Assembly (NCBI GenBank): GCA_035601195.1
Contig: DATNOU010000095.1
Span: forward strand, 1 to 64,000
Source: JAIBJP01 sp035601195
GTDB lineage: Bacteria; Actinomycetota; Thermoleophilia; Gaiellales; Gaiellaceae
DNA: 64,000 bases
Direction: 5' to 3'
A program made the translations under genes and the position numbers. Shown one piece after another: positions 39,577-47,869 of this stretch (position 1 is its first letter; each line of letters opens with the position of its first letter). The notes below the pieces were generated by a model. That model worked only from the letters and a program-made list of their open reading frames with translations. It ran no database searches and was not told where the DNA came from.

Positions 39577-40914
39577 ATGAACAAGGCCAGACAGGCAACC
39601 AGCGACAGATGGACGACTGACGGACGCCGGGCGACGGTCGAGGTCGGGGACGTCCTTCCCGGCGAGGCGGCGACCCTCCGGGCGGCTCACGAGACACTGC
39701 GCGGCGAGCGCCGGGGCCTCCGCGGGCTCTGGCCCTTCCTCGGGCCCGCGTTCGTCGCCGCAGTTGCGTACATCGATCCGGGCAACTTCGCCACGAACAT
39801 CGCAGGCGGCGCGAAGTACGGGTACCTGCTCCTCTGGGTGGTGCTCTCGGCCAACCTCATGGCGATGCTCGTGCAGACCCTGTCGGCCAAGCTCGGGATC
39901 GCCACAGGCAAGAACCTGCCCGAAACCTGCCGCGACCATTTCCCCAAGCCAGTGTCCATTGTCCTCTGGCTCCAGGCGGAGGGGATCGCGATGGCAACAG
40001 ATCTCGCCGAAGTGATCGGCGCTGCGCTGGGCCTCCACCTCCTCTTCGGAATGCCTCTCTTCCTCGCGGGCCTGCTGGCCGGCGCAGGGGCGTTCGGGAT
40101 CCTTGCGCTCCAGCGCTACGGATTCCGCCGGCTCGAGGCCGCAGTCGCCTCCCTTGTCGGCGTCATCGTCGTGTCGTTTGCGCTCGAAGTGCTTATCGCG
40201 AAACCGGACGGCAAGGAAGTCGCGAAGCATCTTGTCCTTCCCAGGTTCGAGGGGACGGAGTCCGTGCTGCTCGCCGTCGGAATCCTCGGCGCCACGGTCA
40301 TGCCGCACGTCGTCTATCTGCACTCCGCCCTGACGCAGAACCGCATCGAAGGCCGTGACGAGGAGGAAAAAAAGAAGATCCAGCGGTTCGAGCGAATCGA
40401 CGTGATCATCGCGATGACGATCGCCGGGCTCGTGAACATCTCGATGCTGGCGATCGCGGCGGCTGTGTTCTTTGGCATCGGCATCGAGTCGATCGAGGAT
40501 GCCTACGCGAACTTCGAGCTCGAGCTGGGCTCCGGGGCGGCCATCCTCTTCGGAATCGCGCTGCTCGCCTCAGGCTTCTCCTCTTCGTCCGTCGGGACGA
40601 TGGCCGGGCAAGTGGTCATGCAGGGCTTCATCAACCGCCGGATCCCGCTGTTTCTGCGGCGCGCGATCACGCTTACCCCGGCGCTCGTGATTCTCGGCAT
40701 CGGGGTCGATCCGAGCCGCTCGCTCGTCATCAGTCAGGTCGTCCTCTCCTTTGGGATCCCGTTCGCGCTCGTCCCGCTGGTGATCTTCACGAGCCGGCGC
40801 AATTTGATGGGGTCGCTCGTGAACACGCGCCTGACCACGGGCGCAGCGTGCGGGGTCGCGACGCTCATCATCCTCCTGAACCTCTTTCTCCTCTACGAGA
40901 CCTTCGTCGGCTAG
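39577..40914 (+). CDS. NRAMP family divalent metal transporter
   Basis: A 445-aa proton-coupled Mn2+/Fe2+ importer. The metal-binding helix 1 motif is YIDPGNFATNI and helix 6 is ILGATVMPHVVYLHSAL (Met-Pro-His); LQAEGIAMATDLAEVIGAA is the conserved helix 3 stretch. Eleven membrane helices fit the length. The first 45 residues are a polar extension (GDVLPGEAATLRAAHETLRG), longer than in typical MntH. The redoxin gene follows 47 bp downstream on the same strand. Confidence 0.93.
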   Translation: MNKARQATSDRWTTDGRRATVEVGDVLPGEAATLRAAHETLRGERRGLRGLWPFLGPAFVAAVAYIDPGNFATNIAGGAKYGYLLLWVVLSANLMAMLVQTLSAKLGIATGKNLPETCRDHFPKPVSIVLWLQAEGIAMATDLAEVIGAALGLHLLFGMPLFLAGLLAGAGAFGILALQRYGFRRLEAAVASLVGVIVVSFALEVLIAKPDGKEVAKHLVLPRFEGTESVLLAVGILGATVMPHVVYLHSALTQNRIEGRDEEEKKKIQRFERIDVIIAMTIAGLVNISMLAIAAAVFFGIGIESIEDAYANFELELGSGAAILFGIALLASGFSSSSVGTMAGQVVMQGFINRRIPLFLRRAITLTPALVILGIGVDPSRSLVISQVVLSFGIPFALVPLVIFTSRRNLMGSLVNTRLTTGAACGVATLIILLNLFLLYETFVG

Positions 40915-40961
40915 CGCTCGGGGATAGCGTTCACCTCGACCGGCCTAGCAAAGGGGAGACG

Positions 40962-41747
40962 ATGAGAGACGACCTTGTAGTCGGGAACGAGTTCCCCGAC
41001 ATCAGCCTGCCCGAGCACACGGGCAAGGAGCTTTCGCTTGAGGTGATCGCGCCACAGCAGCCGCTCGTACTCGCGTTCGTGCGCGGTTGGTGGTGCCCGA
41101 AGGAGCAGATCCGGCTCAGGAAGCTCGTCGACGCCCAGGACGAGCTCCAGCGGGAGTACGGGCGCATCGCCGCGGTGACCGTCGACGAGCCCTACGTCAA
41201 CGGAGCTTTTCGCGCCGGCATCGGCGCCGACTTCCCGTTTCTCTCGGACGAGGAGCGGCGGATCGCCGGTGAGCTCGATCTGCTGGAGCTGACGGACGAG
41301 CTGCACCGGCCGTTTCTCCCGTATACGTTCGTCCTGGACTCCAACCGCATCATCCGCAACATCTGGTGCGGATTCTGGTACTGGGGTAACCCGACGATCG
41401 AAGAGCTCCGGCTCGCTCTCCGCGAGATCACTCGCGCGGAACAGCCAACTTACGACCCGCAGCGTGTCTGGGCTGCGGGTGGCGCCGCCCCGGCGGACGC
41501 CGGGATCGAAGGCGAGGTCGTCTGGATCCGGGAGAACAGCCAGGGGCAGGAGCTCTGGCGGGGAGTGCACGAGGGTGAGGTGCCGGAGGTCGGCGACGAG
41601 CTCGGCCGCTCGATGGTGGACGGCCGTCCCTGGGTCGTGCGGGCAATCGAGCGCAAGGACGGCCGGGTGGGCATCCACCTCAGCAAGGAAGGGAAGAGCA
41701 GCGCCGATCCCCACGAGGTCGGCCACCACATCACCGTGCCGCGCTAG
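40962..41747 (+). CDS. Peroxiredoxin-like redoxin (AhpC/TSA superfamily) with C-terminal extension
   Basis: A 261-aa protein. The thioredoxin fold has LAFVRGWWCPKEQIRLRKL, where the Cys is the peroxidatic candidate, and GADFPFLSDEERRIAGELDL plus PYTFVLDSNRIIRNIWCGFW. The last 80 residues (EGEVVWIRENSQGQELWRGV) are an added domain. ATG 40962 is behind AGGGGAG. The final codons (VGHHITVPR) and stop lie inside the left copy of a ~104-bp direct repeat, and their remnant is found again at 44105. Confidence 0.8.
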   Translation: MRDDLVVGNEFPDISLPEHTGKELSLEVIAPQQPLVLAFVRGWWCPKEQIRLRKLVDAQDELQREYGRIAAVTVDEPYVNGAFRAGIGADFPFLSDEERRIAGELDLLELTDELHRPFLPYTFVLDSNRIIRNIWCGFWYWGNPTIEELRLALREITRAEQPTYDPQRVWAAGGAAPADAGIEGEVVWIRENSQGQELWRGVHEGEVPEVGDELGRSMVDGRPWVVRAIERKDGRVGIHLSKEGKSSADPHEVGHHITVPR

Positions 41748-41821
41748 TCGCTTTTGGACCTGCCCGGGGTCTGACCCCGGGCAGGTCCGATATGGACACC
41801 GGGGTCTGACCCCGGTGTCCC
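41717..41821. repeat. Left ~104-bp direct repeat with two REP-like palindromes
   Basis: Contains the redoxin gene end and two perfect palindromes, both built on CGGGGTC-T-GACCCCG: a 33-bp one (41756-41788, outer arms GGACCTGCC) and a 27-bp one (41794-41820, outer arms GGACAC). The right copy is at 44105-44207; the 66 bp from 41756 to 41821 are identical in both. Confidence 0.92.
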
Positions 41822-41837
41822 GACTCGGCTGACGCCG

Positions 41838-43052
41838 TCAGGCGACCAGAAGGCCCGTGGCGTACATCACGGCGATCCCGGTCAGGAAACCGCCGATGAC
41901 GTACCCGGAGGCAAGACCGCCCGGCGCTCGGCGAGCGACGAAGCGACCGACCTCGACGATGACCTCGAAGGCGGCGCCTGCACCCGCGGCGAAGAAGAGC
42001 ACACCGAGGAAGTCGTCGGTGAGGAACCCGCCGACCCACGCGCCGACGATTGCGGGCCCGCCCGCTACGAGCGCGAGCAGCGCGAGCCGGCCGATGCTTG
42101 CTTTCTTCTCCTCGGCCGCTGGAGCGGCGATTCCGAGCCCCTCGGTGATGTTGTGGACCATGAAGCCGACGACCAGGAAGGTTCCCAAAGTGAGCTCCCC
42201 CAGTGCGAAGGACGAGCCGATCGCAAGCCCTTCGCCGAGGTTGTGAAGCCCGATCCCGACTGCGACGAGCGTCGCAAGTGCGAGGCCCCCGAGCTCGGTG
42301 TTGCGGCGCGCCCCTCCTCCTGCGCCAAGCCGCTGGGCGAGGAACGTGAGGGCAAGGTAGCTGGTCGCCACGCCGATCAGGACGAGACCAGGACCGCCTA
42401 GGGCTCCAGGGAGTGCCGCCTGGCGCTGGAGTGCCTCGGCGAGCGCCTCGAGGGCAAGGAAGGCGAGCAGGCCCCCCGTTAGGGCCATGAAAGCGGCCAG
42501 CCACTGCGGAGCCGCGCGCCGGAGGGACGGCAGCCACAGGAGCCCGAGCGCCACCGGAACGATGCCGACGAGGAAGCCGACGAGTGCGTAACCGAAGAAG
42601 CCCTTCGGCGAGGCGCTGGGCGTCTCGACCGCGGCTGCGATCTCCTCCGTCGTCTCGATTCCGGTCGAGCTCGTCACACCGACCGCGATGGGATCCTCCT
42701 CGACCCAGTCGAAGGGGATGACGATCGTCGCGGAGCGAAGCCGCTCGAGCCGCTGCGGGCCATCGACCGAGAAGGGAACGATCGCGTCGTCGACCGAGAC
42801 CAAGGCGATCGTAAGGTCGTCACGCTGAGGGTTCGTGACTCGGATCCTGATCTCGCCGGGCTGGAACTCGACCCGGCGGATCTTGAACTCGTCGACCGGC
42901 GGCGGGTTGCGCCCGAGCAGCCCCAGAACGGAATCGCCGGCGGCTGCGAAGACCGAGACTGCACCGACGAGCAGAAGGATCGGAACCAACGCCCAGAGGC
43001 GCCAGCCGAGATCGCCCGCCCTACGCTTCTCCGCCGCCGAGCTCGACTCCAT
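41838..43052 (-). CDS. ZIP family metal transporter with N-terminal extracytoplasmic domain
   Basis: A 404-aa membrane protein. The C-terminal part is a ZIP permease with the two metal-site helices GLHNLGEGLAIGSSFALG and GFMVHNITEGLGIAAPAAEE. The N-terminal 150 residues are a membrane anchor plus a beta-sandwich-like domain (EFQPGEIRIRVTNPQRDD), unusual for ZIP proteins and reminiscent of cupredoxin-like domains without clear copper ligands. ATG 43052 overlaps the TGA of the multicopper oxidase gene (TGATG), so the two are translated together, probably for copper/zinc/iron handling. Confidence 0.88.
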   Translation of the reverse strand: MESSSAAEKRRAGDLGWRLWALVPILLLVGAVSVFAAAGDSVLGLLGRNPPPVDEFKIRRVEFQPGEIRIRVTNPQRDDLTIALVSVDDAIVPFSVDGPQRLERLRSATIVIPFDWVEEDPIAVGVTSSTGIETTEEIAAAVETPSASPKGFFGYALVGFLVGIVPVALGLLWLPSLRRAAPQWLAAFMALTGGLLAFLALEALAEALQRQAALPGALGGPGLVLIGVATSYLALTFLAQRLGAGGGARRNTELGGLALATLVAVGIGLHNLGEGLAIGSSFALGELTLGTFLVVGFMVHNITEGLGIAAPAAEEKKASIGRLALLALVAGGPAIVGAWVGGFLTDDFLGVLFFAAGAGAAFEVIVEVGRFVARRAPGGLASGYVIGGFLTGIAVMYATGLLVA

Positions 43053-44053
43053 CAGTCGACGACGTCGAAGAAGCCCATCCAGCCCAGCTCCGCGAACTCG
43101 GATTGGTGTGCGTGAAACATGAACTTCCCGGTGTTTGAGAAGTCGATCTCGAGGATGCAGCGCTCGCCCTGGCAGAGCATGACGGTGTCCGTGTACTCGA
43201 ACTGCTCGGTCGAGCCGGTGCGGTAAAGCCGGAAGAACTCGCCGTGCAGGTGCAAAGAGTTGATGAGGTCGAACTCCGTCAGGTTGGCGAGGTAGATCCG
43301 CACGGTCTGCGAGCGGCTGACCCTGATCGGATACTTCGCGTAGTAGAACGTGAGCCCGTTGACGGTGTAGAAGTTGTTGTTCCCGTCACCGTCGGTGTCG
43401 TAGCCGTTCATCACCATGACGAGCTCCTGGGCGGGCGGGCGAGGCTTTTGGGGATCGACGATGAAGGCGCCGTAGAGGCCCTTGTGAATGTGCTTCTTGA
43501 GCGGTGTCGCGTGGCAGTGGTAAAGGTGCATCCCGTAGGGGCGAGCGGGAAACTCGTACGCGAAGCTTTCGTCCGGCTCGACCACTTCGAAGACGCCGTC
43601 CATGTTTGCCGGGTGAATCCCGTGAAAATGGATCGTGTGCGGGTGCGAGCCGGCGTTCACCAAGTGGACGCGCAGAAGGTCGTCCTCGGTCGCCCGGATG
43701 ATCGGCCCCGGAACGGTGCCGTTGTACGTCCACGCGTTGAACGTCACTCCCTTGGCGACCTCGATCTGCTTGTCGGATGCGACAAGGGTGTATTCGCGCA
43801 CGCGGCCCGGCTCGTGCGGCAAGGCCTGTGCCGGGAAAAGAAGTTCGTCGAGGTCGTGGGGTCCACCCGGCGCTGGCGCGGCGTCGCCAATCATCGCGGC
43901 ATGCCCGCTGGCGGCATGCTCATGCCCGAGATGCGTCGCCTCCCGGTTGCTGGCCAGGAGGGGTGAGGACGCGAGGCTGCACAGGGGCCCAACCGTCACG
44001 ATCGGCGCGGCTCCGGCTAGGAGCCGACGGCGAGTGAATTTTGAATTAGACAC
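43052..44053 (-). CDS. Tat-exported two-domain multicopper oxidase
   Basis: A 333-aa extracytoplasmic copper oxidase. The Tat signal is FTRRRLLAGAAPIVTVG. Copper-ligand motifs are HTIHFHGIHP, MHLYHCHATPLKKHIH, NSLHLHGEFF and KFMFHAHQSEF, giving type 1 and trinuclear site residues in a two-cupredoxin-domain frame as in small laccases or nitrite-reductase-like oxidases. GTG 44053 begins the gene. It is the first gene of the oxidase-ZIP pair that fills the segment between the ~104-bp repeats. Confidence 0.9.
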   Translation of the reverse strand: MSNSKFTRRRLLAGAAPIVTVGPLCSLASSPLLASNREATHLGHEHAASGHAAMIGDAAPAPGGPHDLDELLFPAQALPHEPGRVREYTLVASDKQIEVAKGVTFNAWTYNGTVPGPIIRATEDDLLRVHLVNAGSHPHTIHFHGIHPANMDGVFEVVEPDESFAYEFPARPYGMHLYHCHATPLKKHIHKGLYGAFIVDPQKPRPPAQELVMVMNGYDTDGDGNNNFYTVNGLTFYYAKYPIRVSRSQTVRIYLANLTEFDLINSLHLHGEFFRLYRTGSTEQFEYTDTVMLCQGERCILEIDFSNTGKFMFHAHQSEFAELGWMGFFDVVD

Positions 44054-44104
44054 ATCTAAATCCTAGTTTCGCTGGTGCGAGACAGCAAGTCGTTGCCCGC
44101 AGGC

Positions 44105-44207
44105 GGTCGGCCACCACATCATCGCCGCGCTAGTCGCTTTCGGACCTGCCCGGGGTCTGACCCCGGGCAGGTCCGATATGGACACCGGGGTCTGACCCCG
44201 GTGTCCC
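44105..44207. repeat. Right ~104-bp direct repeat with two REP-like palindromes
   Basis: Matches 41717-41821 with two substitutions and a 2-bp gap. Palindromes lie at 44142-44174 and 44180-44206. The first 37 bp are a decayed copy of the redoxin gene's last codons, which have no role here. It ends 3 bp before the stop codon of the M20 gene. Confidence 0.92.
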
Positions 44208-44209
44208 TT

Positions 44210-45448
44210 TTAGCCGGCGAGCTTCTCGATCGTCTTCGACGCGAGGCGGTCGAGTGCCTGGACGGCAAGCTCGAGGTGCTCCGGCTTCGTGTCCTCGAGC
44301 TTCGTGTGCGAGAGGCCGCGGAGGCTCTGGACGAAGAGCATGACCGTGGGGACGCCCGCGCGGGAAACCTCGGCCGCATCGTGTAGAGGGCCGCTCGGAA
44401 GGCGGTGCGACTGCCCGGCGACCTCGTTGACGGCCTCGTCGGCCAACGCGATTAGCTCCTCGTCGAAGAGGATCGGCTCGATCGCCCAGACCCGCTCCCA
44501 TTCGACGTCGACGTCCTCCTCGTTTGCGAACCGCCGGCTCGCGTCGTTTGCCTCGGCGAGCATGGAAGCGAGCTTCCCGGCGTCCAGATGGCGTTGGTCG
44601 AGGAGCACAGTGCAGGTCTCGACCACCGAGGTGACGATGCCGGGCTTCGTGACGCAGCTTCCCACCGTGCAGACCGCTCCATCGCCCGTTCGTTTGGCGA
44701 TCTCGCGGATCTCGAGCGCGAGTTTGGCAGCGCCGCCGAGGGCGTCTCGTCGCTTGTCCATCGGGGTCGAGCCGGCGTGGGCCGCCTGGCCGCGGAACGT
44801 GATCTGGTGGCGTTCCACGCCGAACGTGCCCAGCACGACACCCAGCGGGAGGTCGAGTGCCTCCAGCACCGGGCCTTGTTCGATGTGGAGCTCGAGATAG
44901 GCGGCCGCGCCGTGGAGGCGGCTGCGCGCCTCGAGCGCGCGGTCGAGGTCGACGCCATGCGCAGCGAGCACCTCGGGAAGCGCCTGGCCGCCTGCGTCCC
45001 GGCGCGAACGCAGCTCGTCCTGGTCGACCATGGAGCCCGCGGCTGCGCTCGACCCGAAGAGGCTCCGGCCGAAACGAGCGCCCTCCTCGTCGGCCCAGTT
45101 GACCAGGCGTACGGTGACGGGCGGCTCCCCCTCCTCCGCGATTCGTCGCAGGACCTCTGCGCCGGCGACGACGTTGAGCGCGCCGTCGAGCCAGCCGCCG
45201 TTGGGCACGGAGTCGATGTGGCCGCCGATGAGGAGAGCGCGTTCGGAGCTCCCGCGGGCCGTGAACCACTGGTTGCCCGCTTGGTCGATCTCCTCTTCGG
45301 CCGCCAGGGGCTCGAGCTTGGACGCCAGCCATTTCTTGGCCTCGACCCACGTGTCCGTCCAGGCAACGCGCTGTGCGCCCTCCTCGTTGCCCGTCAGCTC
45401 TCGGAGCTCGCGTAGCTCTGCCACCGTGCGGCCTGGGTCAAGCGCCAC
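44210..45448 (-). CDS. M20 family amidohydrolase (N-carbamoyl-L-amino-acid hydrolase/allantoate amidohydrolase type)
   Basis: A 412-aa dinuclear zinc hydrolase. LLIGGHIDSVPNGGWLDGAL has the first His and Asp ligands; LVNWADEEGARFGRSLFGSS holds the catalytic and ligand Glu; YLELHIEQGPVLEALDLPLG and FRGQAAHAGSTPMDKRRDA belong to the dimerisation domain of this subgroup; PSGPLHDAAEVSR near the end supplies a further His. Probable role: releasing ammonia or CO2 from carbamoyl amino acids or ureides. Start GTG 45448 precedes the family-like region; the longer frame to 45592 overlaps the divergent small gene. Confidence 0.88.
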   Translation of the reverse strand: MALDPGRTVAELRELRELTGNEEGAQRVAWTDTWVEAKKWLASKLEPLAAEEEIDQAGNQWFTARGSSERALLIGGHIDSVPNGGWLDGALNVVAGAEVLRRIAEEGEPPVTVRLVNWADEEGARFGRSLFGSSAAAGSMVDQDELRSRRDAGGQALPEVLAAHGVDLDRALEARSRLHGAAAYLELHIEQGPVLEALDLPLGVVLGTFGVERHQITFRGQAAHAGSTPMDKRRDALGGAAKLALEIREIAKRTGDGAVCTVGSCVTKPGIVTSVVETCTVLLDQRHLDAGKLASMLAEANDASRRFANEEDVDVEWERVWAIEPILFDEELIALADEAVNEVAGQSHRLPSGPLHDAAEVSRAGVPTVMLFVQSLRGLSHTKLEDTKPEHLELAVQALDRLASKTIEKLAG

Positions 45449-45474
45449 GGCCGAGGAGCTTATAAAGTCGCTGC

Positions 45475-45576
45475 ATGGGACGCGGATCGAGGGCGATTCG
45501 ACGGTGGAAGAACGACCGCCAGCGCAAGAAGAAGGAACGCAGCAAGCGCAAGGCGACTGCTCGGCCGGCGAAGTAG
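45475..45576 (+). CDS. 33-residue strongly basic protein
   Basis: ATG 45475 begins MGRGSRAIRRWKNDRQRKKK and ends after 33 residues; more than half are Arg or Lys. TATAAA at 45460-45465 lies so close that the mRNA may be leaderless. The VOC gene begins 2 bp after the stop. The composition resembles small ribosomal or nucleic-acid-binding proteins. It is too short for standard ORF callers but the promoter, codon use and spacing support it. Confidence 0.55.
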   Translation: MGRGSRAIRRWKNDRQRKKKERSKRKATARPAK

Positions 45577-45578
45577 CC

Positions 45579-45968
45579 ATGAGTGTCGTCACGGCCGTTC
45601 ACCTGTACGTCACCGACCTCGATCGCTCGGTCGACTTCTACTCGCGGCTGCTCGGCTACGGGCCGGCGGCCGCCTATGACGAGGGCGAGAACGCTCATAG
45701 CGCTTTCTTCGTGCTCGAGCAGCAGACGTTCCTCGTGCTGACGTGGGACACGGACCGTGGGAGGGAAGTGGGCGGGGCGGTTCGGCTGGAGCTGGCCGCC
45801 GAAGATCTCCAGCGGGAGGTCGACCGGCTCGAGGCGCACGGAGTCGGAAGCGGGACCATCACCCGAACGCGCTTCGGCACCGAGGTCTATGACCTGACCG
45901 ACCCGGACGGGCACCTCGTCCGCGTCGGTCCGGCCTGGACACTGCACGCCATCGAAGGCGCTGTCTAA
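45579..45968 (+). CDS. VOC (glyoxalase/bleomycin-resistance) superfamily protein
   Basis: A 129-aa single VOC module: VTAVHLYVTDLDRSVDFYSR, FFVLEQQTFLVLTWD, and VYDLTDPDGHLVRVGPAW, giving the beta-alpha-beta-beta-beta repeats and possible metal ligands His and Glu. Substrate unknown. It ends in TAA (45966-45968), and the lipid-kinase gene follows in the same reading frame without a canonical start near its conserved N-terminus. Confidence 0.87.
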   Translation: MSVVTAVHLYVTDLDRSVDFYSRLLGYGPAAAYDEGENAHSAFFVLEQQTFLVLTWDTDRGREVGGAVRLELAAEDLQREVDRLEAHGVGSGTITRTRFGTEVYDLTDPDGHLVRVGPAWTLHAIEGAV

Positions 45969-46061
45969 GTCTCAGTCTCAGGCTTCCTCCTGATCAACCC
46001 GCGGTCGGGAGATCAGCGGCCCTCGCCGGAAGAGCTCGCCGAGGAAGCTCGTCGCCTTGGG

Positions 46062-46868
46062 GTGGACGTCCACGTCCTCGGCGAGGACGACGACGCGACC
46101 GAGGTTGCCCGCCGAGCGGCCGAGTCCGGAGCGGAATCCCTGGGAATGGCCGGTGGAGACGGCTCGCTCGCGGCCGTCGCGGCGGTCGCCCTCGAGCGCG
46201 ACCTTCCGTTCGTCTGCATTCCGTTCGGGACGCGGAACCACTTTGCCCGAGACCTCGGCATCGACAGGGACGACCCGGTCGGAACCCTCGCGGCCTTCCA
46301 GGGCCGCGAGCGGCGGATCGACGTCGGCGCGGTCGGCGAGCGCCTCTCTCTCAACAACGTCTCGCTGGGGCTCTACGCGAGCTTCGTGCACGACCCGGCA
46401 CGGAAGACACGCAACCGGCTCATGGCCTTCCTGCGCATGGCTCCCGCGGCCCTCGGGCGAGGCCGGAGCCCCCTGGACGTCTCATTCGAGTTCGAAGGGA
46501 GGCGCGAGCGACGCGCGGCCCTGGTCGTGCTGGTGGCGAACAACGACTACCGCATCGAGACCCTGGCCGACCTCGGCGAGCGCGCCTGCCTCGACGAGAG
46601 CCTTCTGCACGCGTATGTGATCGAGGCTGTCAGCCGCCGCGCGCTGCTCGCACTGCTCGCGCGGGCCGCCGTCGGAAACGTCGGCGAGGCCAAGGGCCTG
46701 GTGGAATGGGCCGCGGAGCGCTTCTCCGTGGAGTCCTCTCGTGCGCGGCTCCACGCCGCGATCGACGGCGAGCCCGTTGTGCTCGAGACTCCGCTTGCGT
46801 TCGAGGTCGAGCCGCGCGCGCTACGGGTCCTGGTGCCGCCGTCCGGTGCGCAGAGCGGCGTGGAGTAG
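46062..46868 (+). CDS. Diacylglycerol/lipid kinase-like protein (DAGK catalytic family), start uncertain
   Basis: About 268 aa from GTG 46062. LGMAGGDGSLAAVAAVAL is the glycine-rich nucleotide loop; VCIPFGTRNHFARDLGIDRD is the conserved P-x-GT-x-N motif; the beta-sandwich C-terminal half ends LRVLVPPSGAQ. The family's first strand, FLLINPRSG (45984-46010), lies upstream in the same frame but no ATG, GTG or TTG precedes it after the VOC stop codon. So either a rare start (CTG 45990) or readthrough of the VOC stop is used, or the protein is shortened. Confidence 0.8.
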   Translation: MDVHVLGEDDDATEVARRAAESGAESLGMAGGDGSLAAVAAVALERDLPFVCIPFGTRNHFARDLGIDRDDPVGTLAAFQGRERRIDVGAVGERLSLNNVSLGLYASFVHDPARKTRNRLMAFLRMAPAALGRGRSPLDVSFEFEGRRERRAALVVLVANNDYRIETLADLGERACLDESLLHAYVIEAVSRRALLALLARAAVGNVGEAKGLVEWAAERFSVESSRARLHAAIDGEPVVLETPLAFEVEPRALRVLVPPSGAQSGVE

Positions 46869-47831
46869 CCACCAGGCTGCGAACGCGTAGGCGCAGCCCA
46901 CGACGGCGTCGACCAGGTAGTGCTCACCGGTGTACACGATCGCGAACACGACTCCGAGGACGAGCAGCGCCTGCGAGACGAAGAGCCAGCGTGGGAGCCG
47001 GTGCTTGCGGATTACCAGGAGGCCGATGACCGGCCAGGCCGCATGGAGAGAGGGCAGTGCTGCCACGATGTTGTAGCTCCCGGGTGCGTCCTTGCGCGCC
47101 GCGAGGTCGGTGAGGCCGATGTCGTAGAGCCCCTGCTTGATCACGTGGTGCACGGGCGGGATGAGCCCGTGGTCAGCCGCTAGCCACGGGGGCGCGGTGG
47201 GCGCCAGCACGAACGTGATCTCGCCGAGGAGCGAGACGATGAGAATCCCGTAGAGGAGATCGGTAAAACCGCGTCCGCGCCAGAAGGCCCAGATGAGGAA
47301 GGCGAGCAGCAGCGGGGCGAGAAAATGCGAGATGTACATCGCGATGGAGAAGACCTCCAGCACCCCTGTCTTGCCGTGATAGAGGTGCTCCTGGAGCCAG
47401 ATCGTGGGCAGGGAGCCAAGGCTCAGCACGCGCTCCGCCTCGATCTGGGGCGTGTAGTGGACTCCAACCCCAAGATCCGGCACGGCGCGAGCGGTCACGA
47501 TGTACGCGACAAACACAAGCGCGACCGGTACCCAGTCGCGCAAGAAGCGCCCGCCCCGGTTCGTGTAGAGCGCGAAGGCGAGCATCGCGAGGACGAAACC
47601 GACCGGCGAGAGCTTCTTGTGGAGCACGCCTTGCACGAGCACGAGCCCCGCGAACACCATGAGGAGGAGCGCAGAGCCCTGGCGAAGCCTGAGGGCTCCG
47701 GCGTTGCTCGGCTCGTCGAGGGTGACTACCAGACCGTCCAACGCGGCGACCATGCGTCGGACCGGCGCCAGCGCGCGGCCCGTTCGCGAGGCGGTCTCCG
47801 CGTGCCGATTCGAGGGCGCGTGCGTCGTCAC
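46821..47831 (-). CDS. PAP2-superfamily membrane phosphatase/transferase
   Basis: A 336-aa multi-pass membrane protein with a lipid-phosphate phosphatase core: AALPSLHAAWPVIGLLVI is motif C2 and YTGEHYLVDAVVGCAYA is motif C3, both with catalytic His. TFVLAPTAPPWLAADHG is typical of the inositol-phosphoryl-ceramide-synthase-like branch in actinobacteria. It likely processes a lipid phosphate at the outer membrane face. It overlaps the convergent lipid-kinase gene by 48 bp; the two enzymes act on related substrates in opposite senses. Confidence 0.85.
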   Translation of the reverse strand: MTTHAPSNRHAETASRTGRALAPVRRMVAALDGLVVTLDEPSNAGALRLRQGSALLLMVFAGLVLVQGVLHKKLSPVGFVLAMLAFALYTNRGGRFLRDWVPVALVFVAYIVTARAVPDLGVGVHYTPQIEAERVLSLGSLPTIWLQEHLYHGKTGVLEVFSIAMYISHFLAPLLLAFLIWAFWRGRGFTDLLYGILIVSLLGEITFVLAPTAPPWLAADHGLIPPVHHVIKQGLYDIGLTDLAARKDAPGSYNIVAALPSLHAAWPVIGLLVIRKHRLPRWLFVSQALLVLGVVFAIVYTGEHYLVDAVVGCAYAFAAWWLLHAALRTGRRHQDP

Positions 47832-47869
47832 CGAGAGAGCATCGGCGGGCAGATCACGCGCCTGAACCC

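Noticed and set aside
41756..41820. Rho-independent terminators for the redoxin and ZIP genes
   Set aside because: The palindromes are far longer than needed, lack T-runs, and recur as dispersed copies with a transposase, so a REP family explains them better. A termination effect is still possible.
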